A stretch of DNA of 64,000 bases from Cryptomeria japonica (taxonomy: Eukaryota; Streptophyta; Pinopsida; Cupressales; Cupressaceae). The stretch lies in contig NC_081405.1 of NCBI RefSeq assembly GCF_030272615.1, positions 569,219,095-569,283,094 of the forward strand, given 5' to 3'. Made by a program: the position numbers and the translations under genes. Each line of letters begins with the position of its first letter. Position 1 is the first letter of the stretch. Of the stretch, positions 45,752 through 57,364 are shown one piece after another. Under the pieces are notes generated by a model that searched no databases, was not told where the DNA came from, and saw only the letters and a list, made by a program, of their open reading frames with translations.

Positions 45752-47377
45752 TTGGGAGAGCCTATTGAGTCGGTAATGAAGCAATTAATACAAGCAAAAT
45801 TTATTAAGCTACCTGATATCAAGGCAGAACCAGTGGTAAAACCACATTGGTGGAATGATAATGCATACTGTGAGTATCATCGGTCCAAAGGACATAAAAC
45901 TGCGTCATGTTTTCAATTGAAACATATGATTCAAGATTTATTAGAGCAAGGAGTAATTGAGGTAGATCCACCCCATGCCACCTCTAACACTGATCATACT
46001 ATTTTCAAAACTCCTTTGCCTAATCATGACAAGGGTAAAGCGTCCTCTTCCAACTCTACCCAAACAACAAATTATGCGAATACTGGTTATAACAATGTCA
46101 TCAATTGTTTTAGAGCATCAAATGAGTATGTTTCCACCCTAAGAATAAAAGGACAAGATCCCTCTTCCGCGGTCACCACACGTCGATCTAAAATAGTCCT
46201 GAAAGGAGCTCCTGTAGCTCCTTCCAAACCAACTCCTACAAGCCAGTATAATCTCTTGGATCATCTAGGAAAGACACCTGCACAAATATCAATCCTTGAG
46301 TTATTGAAAATGTCTCCCATGCATCGTGTAGTCCTGGATAAAGCTTTAGTTGAGTCCACTGTCTCGACAGATATTGATGTTGACCAGTTTCAAGCCTGGA
46401 TTGGACATCTAGCTGTTTCCCAAAATGTCGCATTTTTTGATAATGATATCTCACCTGATAAGCTCCCTCATAACGATCCTTTACACCTTGAAGTCTTTGT
46501 CCATAATTGCAAAATCCGATGAGTCTTGATAGATGGCGGAGCGGGTCTTAATATTTGTACCTTGAGAGTGGTCATTGGCCTTGGATATACAGAAAATGAC
46601 ATTGATGCTTCTAGAAGAATAACAATAAAAGCATATGATGATGCTGAGCGCCCATCCAAGGGGATAATTACATTTCCTATCAGAGTCAGTCTAGTGACAG
46701 AAAACACTTTCTTGTGGGTCTTGGACCTTGATCTCCCTTACAATATGATTCTTGGCCGTCCATGGATCCATGCAATGAAAGCAGTTCCATCCACTTATCA
46801 TCAATGTTTAAAATATCCTTACAATGGAACTGAGATAACAATTCTAGGGGATCCTAATCCATTTCAATTTTGTGCTACTCTAAAGGATACCCCTCAGCAG
46901 CAAGTCCCAGTCAATAGAGAGGCCAATTCACATAGTTATGTGGATCCTAATAAATTGTTAGATGTTGTCAAAGGAAAATTGAAGATACAAGACCAAGGAT
47001 GCGGAGAATATTCAATGGATCAAACATTCCTCATTGGGAATTTACCAATATCTCCAAAATCATATGGCAAACTGCATTTATTGCAAAAGGAACCCAAGGT
47101 CATTATTCAATATCAGCCTCCCACTACATTTACAAGATGGGGTGAACTTGACAAAGAAACTTTAGATGATAATTTCATAGATTGGCTTTACAAAGATCCA
47201 ACTGAGACCCCACCTATCAGATTGCCCGTGGAATGGTACGGCAAAGGATTCACTATGCTGCAAAAGAAAGGATATGATGGCTACAGTGGCTTAGACTTGA
47301 ACAACAATGGAAGGCTAGAACCTGTTATACCCAAGAGGCAACCTCCAACTTTAGGGTTAGGTTTTGTACCATTGTGA
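45752..47377 (+). pseudogene. pol: Nucleocapsid-like and protease region of D
   Basis: It contains the Tat-type Cys/His motif YCEYHRSKGHKTASC (about 45868), then the aspartic protease with active site VLIDGGAGLNI (about 46526) and the flap/end motif MILGRPWIHAMKAVPS (about 46745). One stop falls just before the protease (46520-46522, ahead of VLIDGG). The protein cleaves Gag-Pol. A spacer of about 850 bp with low-complexity acidic sequence (47378-48223) leads to reverse transcriptase, with one frame change near 48215. Confidence 0.88.
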
Positions 47378-48223
47378 ATTGGACCCTCATCTTCCAAAGT
47401 GACCACACATGGAAAAGGGCATGACTCTGATGATGAAATAACACTTGAGAATACCTAACCTGAAACTGATTCCAATGAATGGAAGTGGAGTTCCTTTTCT
47501 TCTAGCTCCTATGCCCTGGACAATATTTTCATTGACCCTGATAATTTGCCTATGGAAGACAAGCATGAAATAACTCCTCTTCCTAAAACATGTCCTCATG
47601 CTTGGATAGAGTCATTTTGGGATCCAAGCTCTGAATCAGATACAAGCAGTTTGGATAGTGACACCACAGATGTTAACATCTTTACCATATCAACCCTTTC
47701 TCTCCTTACAACTGATGATGACATGCCCCTCATCTATCCCTAGCTTATCCAACATGACCAACAAGAACCACTGACATTGGACTGTTTTCAAAATGATGAA
47801 GCAATTGCAGAATTCCTTGGACTATGGGAAGGCATGCCACAAGGTGATCATAAGGAAAGATTCGCTATTGACCTAGATTCCACAGCATATTTTGGGGAGT
47901 CAACTCCCTCTTCTAGTCATCAAAATGAAAAAAGAAAAGAAACAGTAAAAAATCAAAAGAATAGATCTTTGAGTGAAAACCGTAAGGCACTCTCTGATCA
48001 TGCAAAAGTAAAAACAAAAGACGTACCTGCGGGTGAAAACCTCTCTGAGGTGCCCAAAGGTGGAAGAGTGGACATACCCCTATCCAGTCAGGACAAATCA
48101 ACATTGCTAGTGGAAATGACCGAGGAAATCAATTTGGGTACACCTGACAACCCTAAGGTCATTCATTTTGCTGCTTCTCTATCAAAAAGAGGAAAAGATA
48201 GATTTTGTCAATTTCTTTCTTGA

Positions 48224-49530
48224 GAAGAAGATCAGCTTTGCATGGTCCTATGCAGATATGCCTGGCCTCGATCCAGAATTAGTCCTTCATCATTTGCCAT
48301 TGAAAGCCGATGCCAAGCCTGTCAAACAGAAACTTTGAAAGATGCATCCCCAGGTGGCTCTTTTGGTGGAACTAAAAAAATTACTGGATGTGGGCTTCAT
48401 TAGACCCATTGATTATGCAAACTGGATTTCAAATTTAGTACCAGTTAGCAAAGTAACTGGGGGCATTATAATCTACACAGATTTTAGGGATCTCAATAAA
48501 GCATGCCCTAAAGATGATTTTCCATTGCCAAATATTGACATCATAGTGGACATGACTGCTAGATATGAGATGCTTTCATTGATGGATGGTTTCTCTGGCT
48601 ATAACCAAATTCACATTGCTCCTGAAGATCAACATAAGACAGCATTCACCTGTGCTTGGGGTACTTATTGCTGGAATGTGATGCCCTTTGGTCTTAAAAA
48701 TGTAGGTGCAACATATCAAAGAGCGATGACGACAATTTTTCATGATTTTATGCATACTTTGATGGAGGACTATTTTGATGACTTGTTATGCAAATATGTC
48801 ACAAGAGATAGTCATTTAGCTATCCTGGGCCCAATCTTTGACTGAATGGAGACCTACAAGCTTAGACTCAATCCAAAGAAGTGTGTCTTTGGTGTCACAG
48901 CTGGCAAGTTACTAGGGTACATTGTTTCTCACAGAGGCATTGAGGTCGACCCTGCCAAGGTTAAAGCAATAATGGATATGCCTCCTCCTTCTAATCTCCA
49001 TCAATTACACAGTCTGCAAGGAAAGCTCCAGTCAATCCGCCACTTCATAGCTCAGTTGGCCGACAAATGTCACCCATTCCAGCATCTACTGCATAAAGGT
49101 GTCGCTTTTAAATGGACTGAGCAATGTCAATCAGCCTTTCAAGCTCTTAAAGAATATTTGTTGTCGCCACCTATCCTAATGCCTCCTATAGAAGGAAAGC
49201 CATTTTTATTGTATATTTCTGCAACTGAAATGGCATTAGGAGTTCTCTTGGCCCAACAAGATGAGAACGACAAAGAGTGAGCTATTTATTATATCAGCTG
49301 GACACTAGTAGGTTATGAGCTAAATTATTCAACTATTGAAAGGGCATGCTTAGCAGTGGTATTTGCAACACAAAAGCTTCAAGATTATATGTTAAGCCAC
49401 CAAACATTGTTGGTTGCAAAAATTGATCCCTTAAAATACTTGCTTAGCCAAGCAGCTTTGATGGGTCGTCTAGCAAAGTGGGTCATGATTCTCAGTGAAT
49501 TTGACATTGAGTATAGGGAGTGAAAGGCGA
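48224..49530 (+). pseudogene. pol: Reverse transcriptase and RNase H of D
   Basis: RT motifs in order: MHPQVALLVELKKLLDVGFI, YTDFRDLNKACPKDDFPLP, SLMDGFSGYNQI (catalytic Asp), MPFGLKNVGATYQRAM, YFDDLL (the catalytic YxDD with Phe for the usual Val), LRLNPKKCVFGV, LLGYIVSHRGIEVDP. The gypsy RNase H follows (LLYISATEMALGVLLAQ; YSTIERACLAVVFA). In-frame stops at 48336, 48843, 49278 and 49523 sit where relatives have Arg or Gln, so TGA from CGA is likely. Confidence 0.9.
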
Positions 49531-49559
49531 TAAAAGGACAAGTCATAGCAGATCAACTT

Positions 49560-50222
49560 GCAGAGGCTCCTATTTCTGATGATCATCCCATGTTGATAGA
49601 TTTTCCAGATGAATCAGTATTTACTCTTACATCTTCTAATGAATGGAAGTTATACTTTGATGGATCCCATACCAAGTTCGGGTCCGGTGCCGACATCTTG
49701 TTTGTCACCCCTCAAGGTGATGCTATTCCCAAGTCCTACATGATAACTTTTCATTGTACCAATAACATTGCAGAGTATGAAGCACTAGTTACAGGACTCC
49801 GAGTAGCCGTCCACTAGAACATCACACATTTGCAAGTCTATGGCGATTCTCAATTAGTCATCCGACAAGTAAATGATGACTATGAAACAAAAGATGAAAA
49901 GCTTATTCCCTATAAGCATATGGTAGATTTCTTCAAGACCAAATTCATGGCTATCCATTTCAATCAAGTTCCCAGAATGCAAAATAAGTCGGCAGATGCG
50001 ATGGCTACGATCGCTTCCATGTTGAATATGCCCCACAATATGGACAAATGTGAATTTTTAGTCGAACAATTGCTGGTTCCTTCTTTTGACATTCCGGCGG
50101 CAGATGTGATGTGCATTCTTGTTGGTCCCAACTCCCCATGGTACAATGACATATATCAATATTTGAAATCCCAAACCTTACCACCTAACCTTTCCGCTAA
50201 CCAATGCCAGGCCTTTATCTGA
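49560..50222 (+). pseudogene. pol: Second (archaeal-type) RNase H of D
   Basis: WKLYFDGSHTKFGSGADI, NIAEYEALVTGLRVA and LQVYGDSQLVIRQVN give the Asp-Glu-Asp set of the RVT_3 type RNase H, and ADAMATIASM closes it. The presence of two RNase H domains in tandem is the diagnostic feature of Tat elements. One stop at 49815. Confidence 0.88.
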
Positions 50223-51398
50223 CAGACAGCCAAATATGTCATCATCGCCGACACCCTTTACCGTCGTTCCTTTGACCATACCCTCCTCAGGTGTTTGGAT
50301 TTTGACGAAGCACAAATGGCTTTACATGAGGTTCACGATGGTATATGTGGGGGCCATTTCAATGGTTTGAGCTTAGGCAAAAAGTTGATTTGTGCTGGGT
50401 ATTATTGGCCTACTCTGGAAAACGATGTTCGTGATTTTGTTAAGAAGTGCTACAAGTGCCAGATCCATGGAAATTACATTCATGCACCAGCCCAAGAGCT
50501 TCATTCTGTCATATCTCCATGGCCCTTTTCTCAATGGGGATTGGATCTTATTGGCAAGATTCACCCGACATCTGCAAATGGACACAAGTTTATCATTACA
50601 GCCACAGAGTATTTTACAAAATGGATCGAGGCTATCCCCATGACCTATATCACTGGTGTACAAATTTCAAAATTCCTATTGAATTATATCATATGCCGGT
50701 ATGGGGTTCCTCTTTCCATAGTCACTGATAATGGTCGCCCCTTCAAGAATAAAGATGTCAAGGAACTCTGTGAAAAGTTTCATATCCAACACCGTTTCTC
50801 CAGTCCATACTATCCATAGGGGAATGGTCAAGCTGAAGCATCAAATAAAACCATTATCAAGATCTTGAAAAAGGTTGTCAATGACACTGGTCGAGATTGG
50901 CATGTTCAGTTGAATCCAGTACTATGGGCCTATCGCACTTCTATCCACACACCTACTCGTGCAACACCTTATTCCTTGGTGTATGGTGCGGAAGCCATTT
51001 TACCTTTGGAAGTGGAGATTCCTTCCTTGCGCATTTCCTTGCAACATCTGATTGATGATGAGACACATAGAGTCTCTCGGTTGCACCAGCTTGAGATGTT
51101 AGATGAGAAACTTTAGATAGCCCTGACACATTTGCAAGCATATCAAAACCGTCTCCATCGCTCTTATAATAAGAAGGTCAAAGGGTGACACTTCGAAGTG
51201 GGAGATCTGGTTTTAAAGGCCAACCCTAAGAATGCACAGTCTACTGACATCATCAAAGGCAAGTTTGAACCTAATTGGGTTGGGCCTTTCATAGTAACTG
51301 TAGCATATGGCTTGGGGGCATATCAGTTTGCTACCCCAGAAGGTGAACCTCTGTCTGATCCTATAAACAACATGCATCTTCACAAGTACTGGGCATAA
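50223..51398 (+). pseudogene. pol: Integrase of D
   Basis: The zinc-binding HHCC domain reads HEVHDGICGGHFNG and CYKCQIHG. The catalytic core shows WGLDLIGKI (Asp 1), IVTDNGRPF (Asp 2) and GQAEASNKTI (Glu). It then has ATPYSLVYGAEAILP, and a C-terminal domain ending INNMHLHKYWA. Stops at 50220, 50817 (where YP-stop-GNGQAE replaces the usual Gln), 51114 and 51186. No chromodomain. Confidence 0.9.
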
Positions 51399-52869
51399 TT
51401 TTCTATCAGCACTTCTTCAAATATGAGCCTGAAAAAATACAAAAAAAATGAAAAAACCAAAATACAAAAAAAAAAAAAGTGAAAAAAGCAAAATACAAAA
51501 AAAGTGAAAAAAAAAAGAGCAAAGAAAAATGATTCGCCCTCTAGTGAAAACCTGGCAAACAGGCGCTTTGGGCAAGTACCATGGTGAAAACCTAGCAATC
51601 AGGCACCATGAGTAATGAGATTATTGCTCCATCATCTGTCATGACCTCTAGCTATGCTTTCTCTTGGCCAGTTTATCATGTCTATCTTCATCTTGACCCA
51701 ATGTCCTATTCCAGGCCTGTTATTGGTCAACATCATTATCTTGCATACTCTAGTTTCTTGTACATATGTTTTGGTCCCGGTCTATGAATGTCTTTCTGAT
51801 GCGCATTGGGTGTGTTTCCTTTGTCATGATCAATCACTGGAACTTTTGCATCCAAAAATGTCCTGAAAAAATCATTAAAAAAAATGAAAAATGTCCTGAA
51901 AAAATCATTAAAAAAAAAGAAAAATGTCCTTAAAAAATCATTAAAAAAAATGAAAAATGTCCTGAAAAAATCATAAAAAAAAAATGAAAAATGTCCTTTA
52001 AAAAAAAAAGAAAAATGTCCTGAAATAATCCCTAAAAATTGAAAAATGTCCTGAAACAATCTCTAAAAATCAAATAATGTCCTGAAATAATCCCTAAAAA
52101 TTGAAAAATGTCCTGAGAAAATCCCTAAAAAGTCATAAAAGGTCTTGAAAAAAATGAACAAAAACATTTCAAAACATTAAAATCCAAAAAACAAGCATTT
52201 TGCAATCAATGATCCCTTTTGTGCATAAGACAGATCACTGAGTATACCTCCAACGACACGCAATCACACACTACGCTTTTAATGAAATCATGCATAAATA
52301 GATGAACTTTTTCAATCAAACCAGACATTCAAACTGATCCAAATTGTCATATCAATCAACCTCAAAATCATTTGTCCTTGCCATACTATCATGGGTCTTA
52401 TACAGGGTGTGGTATACTCGAAACCAGACTATGTCTTGTCTTAGACGGGGTACCACATGTCCTAAAATCAGACAGCATGATCGTTCTATCAGCACTTTCA
52501 ACTTTTGACAATGAAGATCAAGATGTTTGTTTGATTTGTTGGAATTTGTGCATCTTATCTTTTTATTGATTTATCTTCGATCATGTTCCTATGTTTCTTG
52601 ATGATGTCACTGAGTGATTTAGAGTGACCAGGATGGTTCATGGTTCTTTTCTTTTTTGTGATTGTTGTTTGTCTGTGATGTGTCTGTCTTTTGCAAAAAG
52701 GGTTGCATTTCAGCTTTGGCCTTCAATGCCATGATGCTATGCATCCATTTTGCTACATTAAAATAAAGGTTCTCACCTACAAAGTGCATTACTAAAAGCA
52801 AGTTTTTCTTCGTCTCTAACTGTCCTTTGTCTCATTTCTTCTTACTAACATTTCTTCTGTCAATTCGGA
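51399..52869 (+). other. 3' UTR of D, first part
   Basis: AT-rich, with paired GTGAAAACCT blocks (51546, 51580). Homologous to 3' UTR of E. No ORF of note. Confidence 0.7.
51865..52140 (+). repeat. ~30-bp tandem repeat in D 3' UTR
   Basis: Eight to nine units of GAAAAATGTCCTGAAA plus an A-rich spacer (ATCATTAAAAAAAA or ATCCCTAAAAATT). A shorter version lies in E at about 34020-34100. Confidence 0.85.
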
Positions 52870-55369
52870 TAGTCAGTTCGGTCTAGTGCTCCAATTTCCC
52901 CAAACACATATGCTGCATCCTGCATCCATTTGGTTAGTACATTTGCATTACATTAAGCATCATATCAAGTATTTTATCCATTTCATATTATAAATGCATC
53001 ACAAATACATAAAAAAAATACATCCATACATGTTCCACAATGGTACATCAATAGTGCATAAGTCATCCATACATGGAAAATAACATATGTCATAACACAT
53101 TGCATCTCATCATATCGATGCATATCATATATCATCATAATATCGGAGTAGAAAATTGGACTGTTTGTCCTAAGTATGGCCTGTAGGCTGACTACAAAAT
53201 GTCAAACTACATAATGTCCACTGTCTATCCTAAGGAGCACGTGCCTATGTCACTGGGTGCTCCCTCTGTCCTCCTCATCCTTGCAAGGTCTTGCAAATGA
53301 TGTCCCTCCTAGTCCTGGCTATGGTGGTCTCATAGGTCCACTCACTCCCATGCTGCTCAATGACCTCCGAGAGCGTGCCCTGCTCTCTGTCCTCGATCGT
53401 GCCTGATATGAAGCTGCTCTCTGCTCTAGTGGAACGGCACCCTCATATAGTGTCCTCCAATGGTGTATCTCCTCTCCGGTCTCTACCAGCATCTATGCCA
53501 TCTCCCGTGCACTGGCATCCCGAATCACCCCAATATACTCAGTGACTCTCTGTTCCTCTCACTGTGCCTGAGCAATTGCTGCATCTCAAGCCACTGTGAG
53601 TCTGGCTATCTCTACTCTGAACCGATCCTGCTATCTCTCTAATGTCATAATGTGATCCTGCTGACTCGCTATGATAGCCCTGCACATCTCCATCTCCTCT
53701 ATCCTAGCTATCTCCGGCTCTATGGGTATATCCTGCAATGCCTCCTGCTCATCATCCCTATCCTTTTCTCCGTCCTCGTCATCCCCATCCTCATCTCTGT
53801 CCTCGTCATCCTCCTTGTCCTTGTCATCCCCATCCTCATCTCCATCCTCGTCATCTTCCTCATCCTCATCATCTCCCTCCTCCTCTCCTGTGAGTGGGAA
53901 GTCCTCCTGTCGCCTCGGTACTAGAATATCCGGATCTATCAATGGCACTAGCCGTAGTTGTGCAAATCATCTCTCATACTCATCTATCATCCCGGCGTGT
54001 GTGGCTAAATCATACTCCCCCACTAACTCGTCTCTCTGTGAGATCGGGCAAAGTGTGTAGTCCTCCTAGGTACATCCTGTCTCTCTCCAAACTGTCGTCT
54101 GACTCTCTTTGGTAGGTACAACTCAATCACTCTCTAGTGATTCACTAGTCGCCCAATCAGGTACCTCTCCTATCTACAATATGGTAGCTCATCACTATCA
54201 TCTGACCATCCAGGGCAATCGCGATATGGCCTCCATATGAACTCTCTCAATCTGTCTAGCTCATGTCGCTAATATAATATGTATCCAAAAGAACCCTGTC
54301 TCAGTGCTCCCCCATAATAGTACACATATGGTCAATGTGGTACTACCTGTCTATCTGTAATTGATCGACATATGACTATGTGCTCAAATGCCCATACCTG
54401 TAGCAATGTGACTCCACAGCTCAAAGTCTGAACTCCCTGATACGCTATCTGATGCAGCTAAAAATACAGCATAGCCAGTACACATGGTCCCCATGCAAAC
54501 ACCATCCTCTCTGTCACCATCCACTCTAGTACTCTTCCCCATCCAATAGGGAATCCATGTCCTCGTCTGTCTCCTGCTAGTAGACATGCTATCACCACTG
54601 CTATCACCACATATCGCCGATCATACTCTGATGCCATAGTCTCCCAGCCGATCTCCCTCTCCATGATATCTAGATCATCTACGTCACACTCAAATAATCT
54701 ACACAATGCATCTCTCCCTGTCACTGGGTCATACTCTATCATCTCTCCATGAATCAAAATGCGGAGGATATGCCATACATCCTCCAATGTCACCGTCGCC
54801 TCTCCAATCACCAGATGGAAGGAGGAGGTCTCTGAATGCCATCGCTCTGCCAATGTGGTAAGTAGTCTTGTGTTTGCCCTAATCTCGGGCATGAATGTAA
54901 CATAGTATATCCCTAGTCTTGCTAATGTATCTCTATCTGTGCTCTTGAGTCTATGTTGTAGCATGAAGCCATCAGGTCGGTTCTCCCATGTGATCAGTTT
55001 CTGCCTCCCCTGTGGGCCCCACAATGTCCTGCAAGCTAGTCAAATTCATGAAATTAAAAATATGGGTTTTTGAGATACATACCGCTGCTCCTGTGTCATC
55101 CGGTCATCTGAATGTGCGTACACATTCTTCGAGGTGATCTTCCATTGGAATGTTCACCATCTATCTGCAAGTGTCCTTGTCCAGAGCAACAAATTCTCCT
55201 CTTTGGCTAGTGCAAATGAGCTCTTTTCACTTTCTTGGTCCCATTTATAGATCTTTGTCAGTGCATAGATGGACGTGCACCCTCTCTATTTTATGTTGGT
55301 CACAGTCTTGTGCACCTTAAATTGCTTGTCGTTCATGCATCCGATCTCCGATTGTTAGTCCGTTCGATC
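52870..55369 (-). other. PMD cassette in D, absent from E
   Basis: Homology between D and E runs up to CTTCTGTCAATT (about 52853-52866) and resumes at CTATCATTTTTT (about 55370). Between them D carries about 2.5 kb that E lacks. The borders are near-copies: TAGTCAGTTCGGTC (52870-52883) and TAGTCCGTTCGATC (55356-55369), two mismatches in 14. Confidence 0.65.
53240..55028 (-). pseudogene. Antisense plant mobile domain (PMD) gene in D
   Basis: The open stretch 55024-54458 has LLTTLAERWHSETSSFHLV, IGEATVTLEDVWHILRILI and GEMIEYDPVTG, the core of the PMD family (Pfam aminotransferase-like, plant mobile domain). It continues with stops through VWAFEHIVICRSI and LDRLREFIWRPYRDCP to about 54200, then an acidic segment (53948-53700; Asp/Glu repeats) and a helical Arg-rich C-terminus. 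A candidate first exon lies upstream (to about 55300; LLLWTRTLADRW), joined by a GT-AG interval of only 54 nt (55082-55029), short for a plant intron. Host PMD proteins act in the nucleus; here it rides antisense in a retroelement. Confidence 0.8.
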
Positions 55370-55524
55370 CTATCATTTTTTATCGATCAATTGGCCTATT
55401 TTCTGCATGTTTCCGGCCAATTCCTCGAGGGGGCATGCATATGTCATTGTCATTGTCTAGGGAATTTTCATTACTGTTCTTTGAAACAACGCTTAAAATT
55501 GCATTGTCTCAAAGAGGGGCAAAA
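55370..55524 (+). promoter_or_regulatory. 3' end of D with polypurine tract
   Basis: It ends AAAGAGGGGCAAAA (55511-55524) directly before the LTR: the polypurine tract. A CCTCGAGG palindrome lies at about 55424. Identical elements in E. Confidence 0.85.
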
Positions 55525-57001
55525 TGTAGACACCTAAAAATGGTCAACGTTTGCGGGATCATACTTTAACATTTGCGCATTGCCTCATTTTAGGTTTTTA
55601 CGTCGCATTAACATTTCTCCTATGTCACGCACTTGGTTTTTATCATTTGTGAGCATCGAGTCATTCTTCTAAATTTCTTCAATTGTCTTGCTTTCGAATT
55701 TGGTCTTGTCGACAACATTATCCAGTCATGATTTTGATCGATTTTATCCTATCACATCAATGTGCGTACTCATTTGTCATTATTTTGGACATCATCAATC
55801 CTAATTAGGGTTTTGTCCTCTTATCAATCTTATCATCTGGCGATCGATTTGTCATCGATTGTTGTTATGTTCTATCTTATCATTTTGCGATCAATTTTTC
55901 ATTGACTGTTGTCATTTTCAATCTTGTCATCTTGCAATCTATTTTGTCATCGATTCTTGTCCTCTTGTCAATCTTGTCGTTTTGCGATCGATTTGTCATC
56001 GATCGTTGTTTGTCTCAATTATGTCAATTTGGATCAATTAGTCATTGTTCCTCGTCAATTGGCACATTTATCAAATCAGAATCATAATTGAATCAACATC
56101 AATTATCTTTCATCAAGACCTAATTATCATCTTTGCATTGCTAATTCATCTTCTAGGGTTTCGTGATTTAATCATTTAACCTTGCTTGTCATTTCTCTCT
56201 TTAGGATTAATAAATTAATTATTTATCCTAAGTCTTCTTATCACAATTAAATGTTCATTTAATTGGCTAATAATTCCTCTCTTTGTGAATTAATTAATAA
56301 ATGAAAAATTATTAATTAATTCACTTAATTTCCTAATTTTCATCAATTTCATCTTTTTCTAATTTCTTAATTCCTCTTTTTCTATTTTTCCATTTTCTAA
56401 ATTCCTAATTTCAATTCTCTCCTATTTTTCTCCTAATTTCATGGGAATGACATAGAAATTTGTCATAATTTGTCATAATTGACAATCAATCAATTCTTGA
56501 CATAGAAATTTGTCATAAATTGTCATAAATTGTCATAAAATCCTTGCATAGCAATTTGTCATACACGTCATAATTTTGCTATTCTTGATTTGAATTTCCA
56601 TTTGAATCTCTTCATGCTAATTTGATCTTTTCTCCAATTTATCTATAAATTGGATGAATTTCTTCAATCAAAGCCCCTAATCAGATTATCGAATTTCTAA
56701 TCACTTTGTCAAATCACGCTTTGAGTACTCTTGTGTCAATGTCAATCTTGCTTTCACAATTAGGTTTATGCACTAGTAGGTGAGATCCACAACAAAACTA
56801 TTTGGAGAAGAAAGAAGGACAATGGAGCCGCATGAAAGAAGCATTTAGATCTACATCTGGTTTGCATAATCTTTTTGAATGTTTCAATTTTCATGTCTCT
56901 ATTGAGTGTGTTTAGGATAGATCATTGCAATTTGCTTTTGTGATTGAGATAGATTAGTATTTTGATATTGTTTGTGATGATTTCTGAATTCCTATGCTAC
57001 A
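55525..57001 (+). repeat. 3' LTR of element D
   Basis: TGTAGACACC to CTATGCTACA; partner of 39692-41143. Followed by AGTAC. Confidence 0.95.
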
Positions 57002-57006
57002 AGTAC
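57002..57006. repeat. Target-site duplication of D, right (AGTAC)
   Basis: Second copy of AGTAC; the first is at 39687-39691. Confidence 0.93.
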
Positions 57007-57364
57007 CATAAAACCAAAAAACAAAAATAGAATGCAAAACAAATCAATTTGCAAGTAAGAAAAACTGCTTTTTTACCTTTGTTTTTGGCCTTACATAGGC
57101 GTAGAATTCTTGACACAGGCACAGAATGATGCAACACAGGCATAGAATGATGCAACACAGGCGCAAATCCCTTTGACACAGGCACAGAAGTATTTGACAT
57201 AGGTGCAGAATGCTTGACACAGGCACAGATTGCTCCTACAAAAGTGCAGAAGTGCCCAGAAAGGCCTGCATTACCCTGTTTCTTGGGTTTTTCACTTGCA
57301 AATCATCTCAAAAGCACTCAAAAGCATGGTTAGGGGGTTAGTTCATGTCAGGTTCACCAATTAA
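57007..57364 (-). other. Start of E leader, primer site and minisatellite
   Basis: On the minus strand the LTR is followed by TTAATTGGTGAACCTGAC (57347-57364), the same primer site as D. Then comes the minisatellite of CTGTGCCTGTGTCAA-like units. The leader continues at 39691 downwards. Confidence 0.85.

Larger units (their letters stand above)
39692..57001 (+). mobile_element. Element D: 17.3-kb Tat-type Ty3/gypsy retrotransposon
   Basis: Direct LTRs (39692-41143; 55525-57001), matching AGTAC duplications and gag-pol order protease, reverse transcriptase, RNase H, a second RNase H, integrase. The second RNase H is the mark of the Tat lineage of plant gypsy elements, which are also known for great length and extra ORFs. 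Between pol and the 3' LTR lies a 2.5-kb cassette with an antisense PMD gene. About 20 in-frame stops make it inactive. Confidence 0.95.

Noticed and set aside
53652-54060. Plus-strand Ser- and Leu/Ile-rich frames
   Set aside because: Opposite-strand shadows of the acidic PMD tail coded by GAG/GAT/GAC repeats.
55240-55251. TATA box (TCTATAAATGG on minus strand) for the PMD gene of D
   Set aside because: It lies within a frame that reads as a possible upstream PMD exon (IYKWDQESEK), so it may be coding; not strong enough to list.
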